A DNA stretch of 64,000 nt, from the NCBI RefSeq assembly GCF_030816015.1, contig NZ_JAUSXN010000001.1, forward strand, positions 4,836,001 through 4,900,000, written 5' to 3'. Positions within the stretch are counted from its first letter, which is position 1; each line of letters begins with the position of its first letter. This stretch comes from Pedobacter sp. W3I1. GTDB taxonomy: Bacteria > Bacteroidota > Bacteroidia > Sphingobacteriales > Sphingobacteriaceae. This document shows positions 33,792-43,467 of this stretch, in pieces. The notes under the pieces were generated by a model, which saw only the letters and a list, made by a program, of their open reading frames with translations, was not told the origin of the DNA and did not search any database. Made by a program: the position numbers and the translations under genes.

Positions 33792-35990
33792 CTAATTTAC
33801 CGTTATTTTCAATTTTTGAGAAATGTGGTTTGATGAGTTGCCTAACTGCAGTATAAAATCACCTGCCTCAATATTCCAATTCTTCTTAGTTTCATCATAA
33901 AAAGCCAAATCTTCTACTTTTAATCGAACTTCTACTGTTTTAGTTTCACCAGGCTTCAAAAATACTTTCTCAAAGGCTTTCAGCTCTTTCACGGGGCGTG
34001 GTACCGTACATACCGGATCATGTACATATAATTGGGCAACCTCAGCACCATATTTTGCACCGGTATTTTTAACGGTAAATGAAATCCGGATGATATCGTT
34101 TTTGCTATATAATTGTTTATCTGATGACAGTGGTCCTAAATCGAAGCTGGTGTAGGAAAGACCATAACCGAATGAAAATTGAGGTAATATTTTTTTGGTA
34201 TCAAACCAGCGGTATCCTACCAGAATATCTTCTTTATAGAATTGGTTAACACTATCACCAGGATAGGAAAGTCTACCATAAAAATGTGCAGCATTATCCT
34301 CTAATTTTTTGGGAAAAGAGAACGGCAGTTTGCCAGAAGGGTTTACCTCCCCCGAAATCACATCTGCCAATGCATTTCCAGCTTCAGAGCCCAGGTACCA
34401 CCCTTGCACAATAGCAGGCACATTGTTTATCCATGGCATTGACACTGCATTGCCGCTGAGCAGTACTACTGCTGTATTTTTATTCACTTTCAGCAAGGCA
34501 TCAATTAGTTTATCCTGTCCAAAGGGAAGGCCTAACGAGCGGCGGTCGCCACCTTCACAATCCTGAAAATGATTTTTATTAAGCCCTCCGATAAAAAGGA
34601 CAATATCTGCTTGCCTGGCCACCTCAATTGCGGCAGCTACCAAAGAATCGGCATTTAGCCTGGATGGCTCCTCGCGCCCATAAACTGATGGCCCCGAAGC
34701 ATAACCGAGACTGTAAACAATATGGTCTTCTCCATATTTAGCGATCAGCCCTGCTAAGGGTGATTTTTCATAAGCCACCTTCAGTGATGATGACCCTCCG
34801 CCGATGACCAGGCTCCGATCAGCATTTTCTCCGATGACTGCAATTTTTTTGAATTTTCCACCTGGAACAGGAAAAAACTTGTTTTCATTCTTTAAAAGTA
34901 CAATTCCTTCCTGGGCGATTTTACGGGCTGCCTCGCTATGTTCAGGAGAAACGAAACGGCCAAAGGGCCTGTTCTGGCTCATTGTGGTGCGGAAAATCAA
35001 ACGAAGGATGCGGCGTGCTTTATCATCAAGCAAAGCGATGTCATATTTCCCTTCTTTAATCCCTTTAAGGAAAGGATTAGCCAGATAGTATGCTGAGTAC
35101 GGAAACTTTCCTTTTGTTGTTAAACCATCGGTATAGGTACCCATTTCCAGGTCGAGCCCATTGTTAACTGCCTGATCGGTACTATGAACACCACCCCAGT
35201 CGCTAATTACTACTCCATCAAATGCCCAATCTTTCTTTAGAATTTGGTTCAAAAGCAGGTCGTTATGGCAACAATGCTGGCCTCTAAACTGGTTATACGA
35301 ACCCATTATAGACCACACCCTGGCTTCTTGGACAGCAGCCTTGAAAGCTGGCAAATAAATTTCATTTAGTGCACGGTCGCTTAAATCAACATTGATATGG
35401 CCACGCCATTCTTCTTGATTGTTTAGGGCAAAATGTTTTATACAGGCAGCTACCCCCTTAGACTGAACACCCTGAATGTAAGGTACCACCATACGGGAAC
35501 TGAGGTAAGGATCTTCACCCATATATTCAAAATTCCGTCCGTTTAACGGGGTACGGTAAATATTTACACCAGGTCCCAACAGCACTGTTTTATTTCGATA
35601 ACGGGCTTCCTCTCCAATTGACTGGCCATAAAGCAAAGATAATTTAGGGTTAAAGGAAGCTGCCAAACAGGTAAGTGCCGGAAACGCGGTACAAGAGTCA
35701 TTCGTCCAGTTCGCTCCTCCCCATTCATCCCATAAAACTTCCTCACGGATTCCATGTGGTCCATCGTCAGTCCAAACTTCAGGTATGCCCAAACGGGGTA
35801 CGCCTTTTGAACTGAATTTTGATTGCGCATAACAAAGAGACACTTTCTCTTCAGGGGTCATTAGTGAAAGTGCATTTTTAACCCGCACCTCAATTGGCTG
35901 GCCTAAATCAAGATAAATTGGCTGTTTTTGTTGTGCGCCCGCCAATAAAGAAGCGCATATAACGGTTATCGTTAATAATATTGATTTCAT
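33792..35990 (-). CDS. GH3 beta-glucosidase-type enzyme
   Basis: About 732 residues from MKSILLTITVICASLLAGAQ (signal peptide). GH3 N-terminal barrel with GPGVNIYRTPLNGRNFEYMGEDP and KHFALNNQE; the nucleophile Asp is in VVISDWGGVHST (about residue 264 from this start). GH3 C-terminal sandwich domain (about 385-590) and fibronectin-III-like tail (about 645-725) follow. Family members are retaining beta-glucosidases or beta-xylosidases; in a xyloglucan locus it would hydrolyse the exposed backbone glucose after GH31 removes xylose. It starts 28 bp after the GH31 stop. Confidence 0.93.
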   Translation of the reverse strand: MKSILLTITVICASLLAGAQQKQPIYLDLGQPIEVRVKNALSLMTPEEKVSLCYAQSKFSSKGVPRLGIPEVWTDDGPHGIREEVLWDEWGGANWTNDSCTAFPALTCLAASFNPKLSLLYGQSIGEEARYRNKTVLLGPGVNIYRTPLNGRNFEYMGEDPYLSSRMVVPYIQGVQSKGVAACIKHFALNNQEEWRGHINVDLSDRALNEIYLPAFKAAVQEARVWSIMGSYNQFRGQHCCHNDLLLNQILKKDWAFDGVVISDWGGVHSTDQAVNNGLDLEMGTYTDGLTTKGKFPYSAYYLANPFLKGIKEGKYDIALLDDKARRILRLIFRTTMSQNRPFGRFVSPEHSEAARKIAQEGIVLLKNENKFFPVPGGKFKKIAVIGENADRSLVIGGGSSSLKVAYEKSPLAGLIAKYGEDHIVYSLGYASGPSVYGREEPSRLNADSLVAAAIEVARQADIVLFIGGLNKNHFQDCEGGDRRSLGLPFGQDKLIDALLKVNKNTAVVLLSGNAVSMPWINNVPAIVQGWYLGSEAGNALADVISGEVNPSGKLPFSFPKKLEDNAAHFYGRLSYPGDSVNQFYKEDILVGYRWFDTKKILPQFSFGYGLSYTSFDLGPLSSDKQLYSKNDIIRISFTVKNTGAKYGAEVAQLYVHDPVCTVPRPVKELKAFEKVFLKPGETKTVEVRLKVEDLAFYDETKKNWNIEAGDFILQLGNSSNHISQKLKITVN

Positions 35991-36018
35991 TAATGTGTGT
36001 GTTTGCAACAACTATCTA

Positions 36019-38835
36019 TTATAACTTTACTATTGTTTGGTTACCATCGTAACGAATGATTTTCGGCGCTGCATTTGTTTTGCCGATAATAACAACACGG
36101 AAAGTTCTGTTGGTTAGCATGCCCTGGAAATTACCTTTGCGTTTATTGATGACCAGGACGTCTTTAGCGTTGGAATATTCAAAATCAATGGTAGAGAAAG
36201 CACCCTTTTCGTAATTATAGTTATTGCCTTCATCTTCGTATAAACTAAACTTTCCATCCCTGCCTTTGTAAACGCGAATCTCAATATTATCGGGTTTCTT
36301 TTCCGAACTATACTGCATTACCGCTCCAACAGGCAAAATGGTACCCGCAGGAACAAAAAGAGGGATGCGCTCAAGTGGAGCTTCTATACTTAACTTTTGG
36401 CCACCTTCTATCTGTTTTTCGCTATAGAAATCATACCAACGGTTTCCTTCAGGGAAATAAACTTCGCGGCTACGGGCTTTGTAACTATAAACAGGACAAA
36501 CCATTAGGCCTGAACCAAAAAGAAACTGGTCGCTTACGCCGTAGGTCTGCTGATCAGCGGTATAGTCCATCGCAAGCGATCTCATTAAAGTATAATCCTT
36601 ATGATAGGCCATTCCCGCCAGTGAATAAATGTAAGGCATCAGGCGGTAGCGGAGTTCATCATAGTAAATAAGGCTTTTATAAACCGGATGACCCTCGGGT
36701 GCCAGATTATAGATTTCGCGGTAAGGGAACTGACCATGACTACGGAAGAGCGGACAGAATGCCCCAAACTGAAACCAACGCAGGTTCAGTTCACGCCATT
36801 CTTTCAGATCAGCATTTTCAGTGCCTGTAGTGTCAAAAGCATTTTGGCCTTCAACATAACGTTTCTCTACGCAGAAGCCGCCAATGTCCATCGTCCAGAA
36901 GGGAATACCAGACATGGCAAAATTAAGGCCTGCAGGGATCTGCGCTTTAAGGTCTTCCCATCTTGATGCAATATCTCCGCTCCAGGTAGCAGTAGAGTAC
37001 CTTTGCAGACCTGAAAAGCCTGACCTTGTTAACAAAAATACCCTTTTGTTATTTTCGGTTTCACGCTGACCTTCATAAATTGCCTTGGCATTCATCAGGG
37101 CGTAGGCATTGAAATATTTCGAAGAAGATCCGAGGGCGGTAGGTCCACACAATTTCTTGCGGTAATCCATATCAGTACAATCACGTACATTGGGTTCAGA
37201 AGCATCCATCCACCAGGCATCGAAACCCTTTACGTACAGGTTATCTTTCATCTGTTTCCAAAAGAGCTTTTGGGCATCTGGGTTGTAGGCATCATAAAAA
37301 GATCCTACATATCCTGAACCTATCCAATCGCGTACACTGTCTTGCACGGCCTGCATATACATCCATCCCTTTTGACTAAACTGTTTAAAATGATCTGTTG
37401 TGGTATAGAATTTAGGCCATACTGAAATCATAATATTTGCATTTTCTTTATGTACCGAATCTACCATCCCTTTAGCATCCGGAAAGCGTTTCAGGTCAAA
37501 TTGATGGCTTCCCCAAGCATTTTCGGGCCAATAATTCCAGTCAAGCACAATATTATCCAGCGGAATTTTACGCTTCCGGTATTCACTTAACACCTCTAGC
37601 AGCTCATCCTGAGTTTTATAGCGCTCGCGACTTTGCCAAAAGCCCATTGCCCATTTTGGCATAATGCTAGCCTTGCCCGTCAGCGTGCGGTAACCACTTA
37701 TTACCTCGTCCATGTTTTTACCGGCTACGAAATAATAGTCCATTTTATCACCCATTTCTGACCAGAAGGATATATTACCATTTTTTTCTATCGGAGAGGA
37801 AGAAAGTGCCTTAAGGCCAACATAGGAAACGCCTCCATCGGGTTTCCACTCCAGTCTTACTTTGGTTCGTTTTCCTTTTGTTAGCGGGAAGGAAAATCTG
37901 AAAGTATTGGGGTTCCAGGAAGTACGCCAACGTTCAGGCACCACCAATTTTCCGTCAAGCCATACTTTGGTATAACCCGCATAGTATAGACTGAATTTAT
38001 AAATATCTGTATGGTTGGGAAGGATCGATCCTTCCCAAACTACAGAACCATTATTAAAATTAAAATCTACGGGAAATTTCTTCACTGTTGTCAGATTTTC
38101 ATAATCAATAGCTGACTCCTGACGAACAATAGTTGCACTGCCTTTATTGGTATAGGTTGCCGTCAGAAAACCTTCCTTCCCTTCTTTATCAAAAAGGCTA
38201 AACTGGTTCAGGTCTTTGTAATCTCTGGGATCACCGTATTTACTCTGCGAATAATTGTCCCACAGGATGCCATAATTTTTTGTTGACATAATGAACGGCA
38301 CTGAAACTTTGGTATTGTACTGAAAAAGATCTTCGCTTTTATGTTTATAATTAAAATCATCAGACTGATGCTGCCCAAGGCCATAAATGGCCTCGCCAGA
38401 TGTGCCCGAAAAGACTTGCTGGAAAGTATAGCCTTTATCGTTTTCTACATTAAAAGGACTGAAGGTTCTTTTAACCTCCTGAAGCAGTACCTTTCCGGTC
38501 TTATCGGTGAAAGAGATCTGACCCGAAATCAGGGAAATTTTTACAGTAATGTCATGAGTAGATAGTTGTGCAAATGAAGTATTTTTTGTCACCTTAAAGG
38601 GAACTGTTGGTTTAAGCCCGGGCACTACGCAAAGGCTTGCCACCTGAGGAATAACATTTTCGGGTGAGGCCTGCACCCGTATAATCCGGCTGTTAACAAC
38701 ATTTATTTCAATTGTCCTGGCTGCTCCTGCCTTTGGATGCACCTTTATACCGTCCTGTAGTGTTTCAACAGCATCTACTGCAAGCAGTTTTGTTGTAACA
38801 AGCAACAATAGCATAAAAAAAGAAAATCGTTTCAT
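36019..38835 (-). CDS. GH31 alpha-xylosidase-type enzyme with PA14 insert
   Basis: 938 residues; signal peptide (FFMLLLLVTTKLLA). The N-terminal beta domain is interrupted by a PA14 module (about 220-345) as in known xyloglucan-active GH31 alpha-xylosidases. The catalytic barrel holds the nucleophile D544 in WWMDASEP and the acid/base Asp in the TWSGDIASRW segment; the C-terminus has the usual proximal and distal beta domains. Predicted role: remove terminal alpha-1,6-xylose from xyloglucan oligosaccharides in the periplasm. First gene of an operon with GH3 and GH97, preceded by a two-half-site operator and a perfect -7 box. Confidence 0.93.
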   Translation of the reverse strand: MKRFSFFMLLLLVTTKLLAVDAVETLQDGIKVHPKAGAARTIEINVVNSRIIRVQASPENVIPQVASLCVVPGLKPTVPFKVTKNTSFAQLSTHDITVKISLISGQISFTDKTGKVLLQEVKRTFSPFNVENDKGYTFQQVFSGTSGEAIYGLGQHQSDDFNYKHKSEDLFQYNTKVSVPFIMSTKNYGILWDNYSQSKYGDPRDYKDLNQFSLFDKEGKEGFLTATYTNKGSATIVRQESAIDYENLTTVKKFPVDFNFNNGSVVWEGSILPNHTDIYKFSLYYAGYTKVWLDGKLVVPERWRTSWNPNTFRFSFPLTKGKRTKVRLEWKPDGGVSYVGLKALSSSPIEKNGNISFWSEMGDKMDYYFVAGKNMDEVISGYRTLTGKASIMPKWAMGFWQSRERYKTQDELLEVLSEYRKRKIPLDNIVLDWNYWPENAWGSHQFDLKRFPDAKGMVDSVHKENANIMISVWPKFYTTTDHFKQFSQKGWMYMQAVQDSVRDWIGSGYVGSFYDAYNPDAQKLFWKQMKDNLYVKGFDAWWMDASEPNVRDCTDMDYRKKLCGPTALGSSSKYFNAYALMNAKAIYEGQRETENNKRVFLLTRSGFSGLQRYSTATWSGDIASRWEDLKAQIPAGLNFAMSGIPFWTMDIGGFCVEKRYVEGQNAFDTTGTENADLKEWRELNLRWFQFGAFCPLFRSHGQFPYREIYNLAPEGHPVYKSLIYYDELRYRLMPYIYSLAGMAYHKDYTLMRSLAMDYTADQQTYGVSDQFLFGSGLMVCPVYSYKARSREVYFPEGNRWYDFYSEKQIEGGQKLSIEAPLERIPLFVPAGTILPVGAVMQYSSEKKPDNIEIRVYKGRDGKFSLYEDEGNNYNYEKGAFSTIDFEYSNAKDVLVINKRKGNFQGMLTNRTFRVVIIGKTNAAPKIIRYDGNQTIVKL

Positions 38836-38888
38836 AAAAGGGATAAGGTATTAAATGGTTAGAATAATGTTGCCTGATTTTTATGATT

Positions 38889-38953
38889 CAAAACTACAAT
38901 ACCATATTCTGGGTACAGAGCAGTAATGTTAAATTAGTAAGAAGAAATGTTAA
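38889..38953 (-). promoter_or_regulatory. GH31 promoter with paired TTAACAT operator
   Basis: Reading the minus strand: TTAACAT (38953-38947), 14 nt, TTAACAT (38932-38926), 29 nt, TAGTTTTG (38896-38889), an exact TAnnTTTG match. The predicted transcript starts near 38883, about 48 nt before the GH31 ATG. Half-sites on one DNA face two helical turns apart suit a dimeric AraC-type DNA-binding domain such as the adjacent HTCS. The same geometry recurs upstream of susC and the second GH5. Confidence 0.72.
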
Positions 38954-39089
38954 CACAGCAGCATTTAAAAAGCCTTCTTAGAAGAAAAAAGCTAATTATT
39001 GATATTTATGGCCTACATGCACCCTAACCAGCCTGAAGTAGGAATTTGGCTGGGGCATCAGAAAAAATTTAAGTTTAAAACGATACGTC

Positions 39090-42000
39090 TTAATGCAGAT
39101 TCCGTTTTTCTGCGATATACTCTGAAGGGAGTACATGGTATTGTGCTTTGAATGCTTTGGCAAAATAATTAGGGGTACTAAAACCAACCATATAGCATAT
39201 TTCGGATATGGTTTTACTGCTTTTTTCCAGTAAAACTGCCGCTTTTTCGAGTTTAACGGATCTGATAAAGTCAACAGGGGTTTTACCCGTAACCCTTAGG
39301 CATTTTTTGTAGAGCGATACCCTGCTCATGGCCATATAGCTGCTCAAATCTTCTACGGATAACTGGGAATTATGAAGGTTTTCTTCAATGTAAAGCAATG
39401 CCGTATTCAGGAATTTCACATCGTCTGATTCGATTTCCATTTCTGGTGATGACATGCTGACCTGTCTGGAATAAGTTTTTTTAAAGGTCTGGTGCAGCGT
39501 GAGCAGGTTCTTGATCTTTGAGTGTAAAATTTCGAAATTAAAGGGCTTGGTCATATAATCGTTTGCCCCGGTTTCCAACCCCTTCAATTGTTCCTCCTCG
39601 GCAGTTAAAGCCGTTAACAGGATAATCGGGATGTGCTTTGTCCGCTCGTCTGATTTTAATTTAATGCACAGTTCTTTACCATTCATTTCCGGCATGCTGA
39701 TATCAGAAACAATCAGGTTCGGATGCAGTGCGAGTGCCTTTTGCCATCCTTCCTTACCGTTTGAAGCCTCTACTATATTATAAAAAAGGCCCAGGTTATC
39801 TTTCAGGTAAAACCTAAAATCGTCGTTATCCTCAACTAACAACACCAATGGTGCATTTTTTATATGCTGACGTTTATCAACAGGTTCTTTTTTATCCTGC
39901 AGGGCATTTGGAAGTTCAGCTTCTACTTCTACCGGATGCTTTTGTTCCAGTCCTGGAAATGCAACAGGCGTAAGATTTAGGTGTACAATAAAACAAGTCC
40001 CCAAACCCGGCTTACTTTGTACGGTTATTTCGCCCCCCTGCATTTTTACAAATTCTTTGGTGATGGAAAGTCCAATGCCCGATCCCTGGTTCAGAATAGA
40101 TGAAGAAGTTTCATTTTGAAAAAAACGTTCGAATATTTTTTCCTGTTTATCTTCTGGAATACCAATACCCGAATCTGCCACCTTTATTTCCAGAGAAATC
40201 CTGTCATCTTGTTCCAGATGAGGTAACATTTGTAGCGTTACACTAACTTTTCCGCCTGATGGCGTAAATTTAAATGCATTCGAAAGCAGGTTGAACAGTA
40301 TCCGCTCTACTTTATCCTGATCATACGACACGTAAAGTTTTTCAACTGTGGTTTCAAAAGTAAAATTAATCTGTTTCCGTTCTGCCAGGTCATAAAAAGA
40401 ATCTGTGGCATCTTTAATGAAAGATATAATTTCGCCCTCACTATTGTTCAACCTCAGTTCCTGCTCTTCCATTTTACGAAAATCGAGGAGCTGGTTCACC
40501 AGGTTCAATAACCGCCTTGCATTTCGCTTTACCATAGCAAGCTGGCCGTAGCCCTCCTTTTCTTTGGATTCTGTCAAGAGCTTATCAACAGGTGCCAGGA
40601 TTAATGAAATAGGGGTTCTGAACTCATGGCTCAGGTTGGTTAAAAATTTAATTTTTAAAAGGTCGAGTTCCCGTAGCCGCTCAGCCTCTTTACGGTCCTG
40701 CTCACGCAATTGTCGGGCCTGGATTCTTTCCTGCACCAGGGCAAACTCCCGTCTTAGTTTATTGATCCCTCTGCTTCGGATAAACAATAAAAGGCAGCCA
40801 AATGCTAAAACATACCCGATATATGCCCATATTGTACGCCAAAATGGAGGTAAAATGGTGATTTTTAGCTGAGTCTCGGCTAAAGGCGATGTCTCATTTT
40901 CGTTAAAAGCCCTTACATGGAGCGTATAATTGCCAGGGTCAAGATTTGTAAAGGTTGCTTTTCTGCTTTCTGAAGGCACCGTAAGCCAGCGTTTGTCGAA
41001 TCCTTCTAGGTTGTATTTGTAGATTATTTTTTTAGGATTGAAGTAGTTGAGCAGTGCAAACTGAACTGAAAAAATATTCTCTTTATAACTCAGCTTTAAA
41101 TTTTTGAGGGCTGTAATTGTTTCGGGTAGAATAATGTGACCATTTATTTTCTCGCCAACACTCACCTTATGGTAAAACACCTCTAAATCGGTCATGACCA
41201 ATGCTGAAGGAAATTCGCTGCTTTTAATCTGCCCTGCCCTGAAAATATTGAAGCCGTTAGGGCCTCCAAAAATTAATTCACTGGATCTTGTTTTACCTAC
41301 GGCATTAATATTAAACTGCGTATTTTGCAGCCCATCCCATTTATTGTATTTACTATATCTGAATGTATAGGTTTTACCAGCGGGAATTACCGCTATTTTA
41401 TAAAGCCCTTTCAACGAACTGTACCAGATATTCCGATCCTCATCCTCAACAAGCGTAAGCACTGTATTTTCTGGCAAGCCAACATCTTCGATTAAATTAG
41501 TAAACTTTCCTGTTGCAGGATGGTATATACTTATCCCTTCCCTTGTGCCTATCCATATCCATCCTCTGCTATCTTCGGTGATTGAATTTACAACACCTTG
41601 TATTAGCGAGTTGGTATCTTTACTGTTATTTTTTAAATGTCTGAACCTGGAGGTTTTTCCATCAAGAACACTAACTCCATCGGTGGTACCAACCCAGAGA
41701 TTCTTGTTTCTATCTCCATACAAACAAGTAACCACATAAGCATTTAATGTATTTTTAACTGAAGGGTTAAAGTGTTTGAATTTTCCGGTTCTTGTGTCCA
41801 ACCAATCAAGCCCGCCGTTTAATGTACCAACCCAGAGCCGGTTAGCAGCGTCTGCCAACAAGGCATAAATACGGTTATCTGAAATACTCTGGGGATCTTC
41901 CGTGCTGTGCTTAAAATTTGTGAACTTCTTCCCATCGAAACAATCAAGCCCTCCTAAATAGGTACCAATCCATAAAATACCTGAATGATCAATTGTTAGG

Positions 42001-43259
42001 CTTATCACAATATCACTGCTTAATGAGTTACTACTGGCAGGATTATTACGGTATCTTTTTATTTGGCCGGTAGTTCTGTTTAAATACAACAGGCCTGCAC
42101 CGTTTGTTCCTATCCACAGGTTACCTTTATTATCCTCTACAAAAGAATTAACATCTTCATTTAAAGCATTTTTACCTGTTAGGTACTGATTTAACGGAAA
42201 TTTGTAAATGCTCTTATGGTAGTAACAGATCCCTCTTTTATAGGTTCCAACCCAGACTATCCCATCATTATCTTTATATAAAGTGCCTATACTATTATCG
42301 CTTAATCCCCTTAAATCACCTTCTTTGTTTAAGATATAAGTTAACCGGTTAGTATGCTTATCTAAAATATTAATCCCGCCATGATCGGTTCCTATCCAAA
42401 TTTTCCCGTCTTCGCCCTCAATTACCTGGCTTACATTATTTGAACTTAATCCCGAATGATCTTGTTTTTTTCCAAAATAAGCGAATGTATTATTGGATGC
42501 GTTAAAGTAATACAGGCCAAACGGATTGCCTCTGCTGTAGATATAAATATTGCCTTCAGAATCAAAATTCAGGTTAAAAGAATTGATTTGTCCACCAAAA
42601 CGCTTGTTTATAGCTAAGTACGTGTTTGTTACCCTACGCAGTTTTAAATTAAATTTTTTAATAATGCCATTAGTGTAAATCACCCATAAGTTGCCTTTTT
42701 CATCATCAATAAAATCGCTTACCTGATCACCAGACAGCGAATTTAATGCACCGCGATTTTGGGTATATTTAATGGTTGTACCGCTTTTATGATCGTAACG
42801 AAAAATGCCCTGGTTTTCGACATAGAAATAGAGCATACCACTACTATTGGCCCGTACCGCCCGTAGGTACCCACCGGGGATTTTATATTTTTTAAAGTGT
42901 TTATCCTGAAACCGTTCAAACTTTTCAGTAGAGGGGTCATAAATGCTATAACTGCCATTTGAGGCAATCCATAACTGCTGTTCAGGCCCTTCAAAAATAC
43001 CTACAACATAACCATTAGGAATGCTTGAAGTATCTTTCGAACTATGCTTAAATACCTTAAATTCATGTCCGTCATACCGGTTAAGACCAGCCATGGTGCC
43101 AAACCACATAAAACCTCTTTTGTCTTTATATATCGCATTTACCTGGTTATCTGACAGGCCGTTAGCAATATCAAGATGGGAAAACTGATATACATTTTCC
43201 TGCGCGGAAAGGGGGATATATAATATAAGTGCGCAGATAAAGGCTAAAAACCGGGACAT
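39090..43259 (-). CDS. Hybrid two-component system sensor-regulator (HTCS)
   Basis: About 1389 residues from MSRFLAFICALILYIP. Order: signal peptide; extracellular two-bladed-propeller repeats (FMWFGTMAGLNRYDG, LWIGTNGAGL, IWIGTREGIS and others, to about 700); Y_Y_Y domain (about 705-775); one membrane helix (about 790-808); HisKA with NLSHEFRTP (His about 880); HATPase with DSGIGIPEDKQ and GSGIGLSI; receiver domain with phosphoacceptor Asp in VSDISMPEMNG (about 1190); AraC-type helix-turn-helix (about 1290-1385). It senses a periplasmic oligosaccharide and activates PUL promoters. It lies inside the locus, and its likely operators are the TTAACAT pairs. Confidence 0.96.
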   Translation of the reverse strand: MSRFLAFICALILYIPLSAQENVYQFSHLDIANGLSDNQVNAIYKDKRGFMWFGTMAGLNRYDGHEFKVFKHSSKDTSSIPNGYVVGIFEGPEQQLWIASNGSYSIYDPSTEKFERFQDKHFKKYKIPGGYLRAVRANSSGMLYFYVENQGIFRYDHKSGTTIKYTQNRGALNSLSGDQVSDFIDDEKGNLWVIYTNGIIKKFNLKLRRVTNTYLAINKRFGGQINSFNLNFDSEGNIYIYSRGNPFGLYYFNASNNTFAYFGKKQDHSGLSSNNVSQVIEGEDGKIWIGTDHGGINILDKHTNRLTYILNKEGDLRGLSDNSIGTLYKDNDGIVWVGTYKRGICYYHKSIYKFPLNQYLTGKNALNEDVNSFVEDNKGNLWIGTNGAGLLYLNRTTGQIKRYRNNPASSNSLSSDIVISLTIDHSGILWIGTYLGGLDCFDGKKFTNFKHSTEDPQSISDNRIYALLADAANRLWVGTLNGGLDWLDTRTGKFKHFNPSVKNTLNAYVVTCLYGDRNKNLWVGTTDGVSVLDGKTSRFRHLKNNSKDTNSLIQGVVNSITEDSRGWIWIGTREGISIYHPATGKFTNLIEDVGLPENTVLTLVEDEDRNIWYSSLKGLYKIAVIPAGKTYTFRYSKYNKWDGLQNTQFNINAVGKTRSSELIFGGPNGFNIFRAGQIKSSEFPSALVMTDLEVFYHKVSVGEKINGHIILPETITALKNLKLSYKENIFSVQFALLNYFNPKKIIYKYNLEGFDKRWLTVPSESRKATFTNLDPGNYTLHVRAFNENETSPLAETQLKITILPPFWRTIWAYIGYVLAFGCLLLFIRSRGINKLRREFALVQERIQARQLREQDRKEAERLRELDLLKIKFLTNLSHEFRTPISLILAPVDKLLTESKEKEGYGQLAMVKRNARRLLNLVNQLLDFRKMEEQELRLNNSEGEIISFIKDATDSFYDLAERKQINFTFETTVEKLYVSYDQDKVERILFNLLSNAFKFTPSGGKVSVTLQMLPHLEQDDRISLEIKVADSGIGIPEDKQEKIFERFFQNETSSSILNQGSGIGLSITKEFVKMQGGEITVQSKPGLGTCFIVHLNLTPVAFPGLEQKHPVEVEAELPNALQDKKEPVDKRQHIKNAPLVLLVEDNDDFRFYLKDNLGLFYNIVEASNGKEGWQKALALHPNLIVSDISMPEMNGKELCIKLKSDERTKHIPIILLTALTAEEEQLKGLETGANDYMTKPFNFEILHSKIKNLLTLHQTFKKTYSRQVSMSSPEMEIESDDVKFLNTALLYIEENLHNSQLSVEDLSSYMAMSRVSLYKKCLRVTGKTPVDFIRSVKLEKAAVLLEKSSKTISEICYMVGFSTPNYFAKAFKAQYHVLPSEYIAEKRNLH

Positions 43260-43467
43260 ATATTTATGATTACACAAATTTTTTAAGGGGAATCACTTCA
43301 TGGATAAAGTTTGCGCCCTTAAGTTTATAATTGGTTGTTTGATCTTAGTATAGCTAATCTACAGTTAAATCCTGATATCTGTAAAAAAATGTAATTTTAA
43401 TGTTACTGATACAAGATTAACGGGCACTTAAAAAGTTATACTATTGCTCAGATAGATGGTTTGCCAC

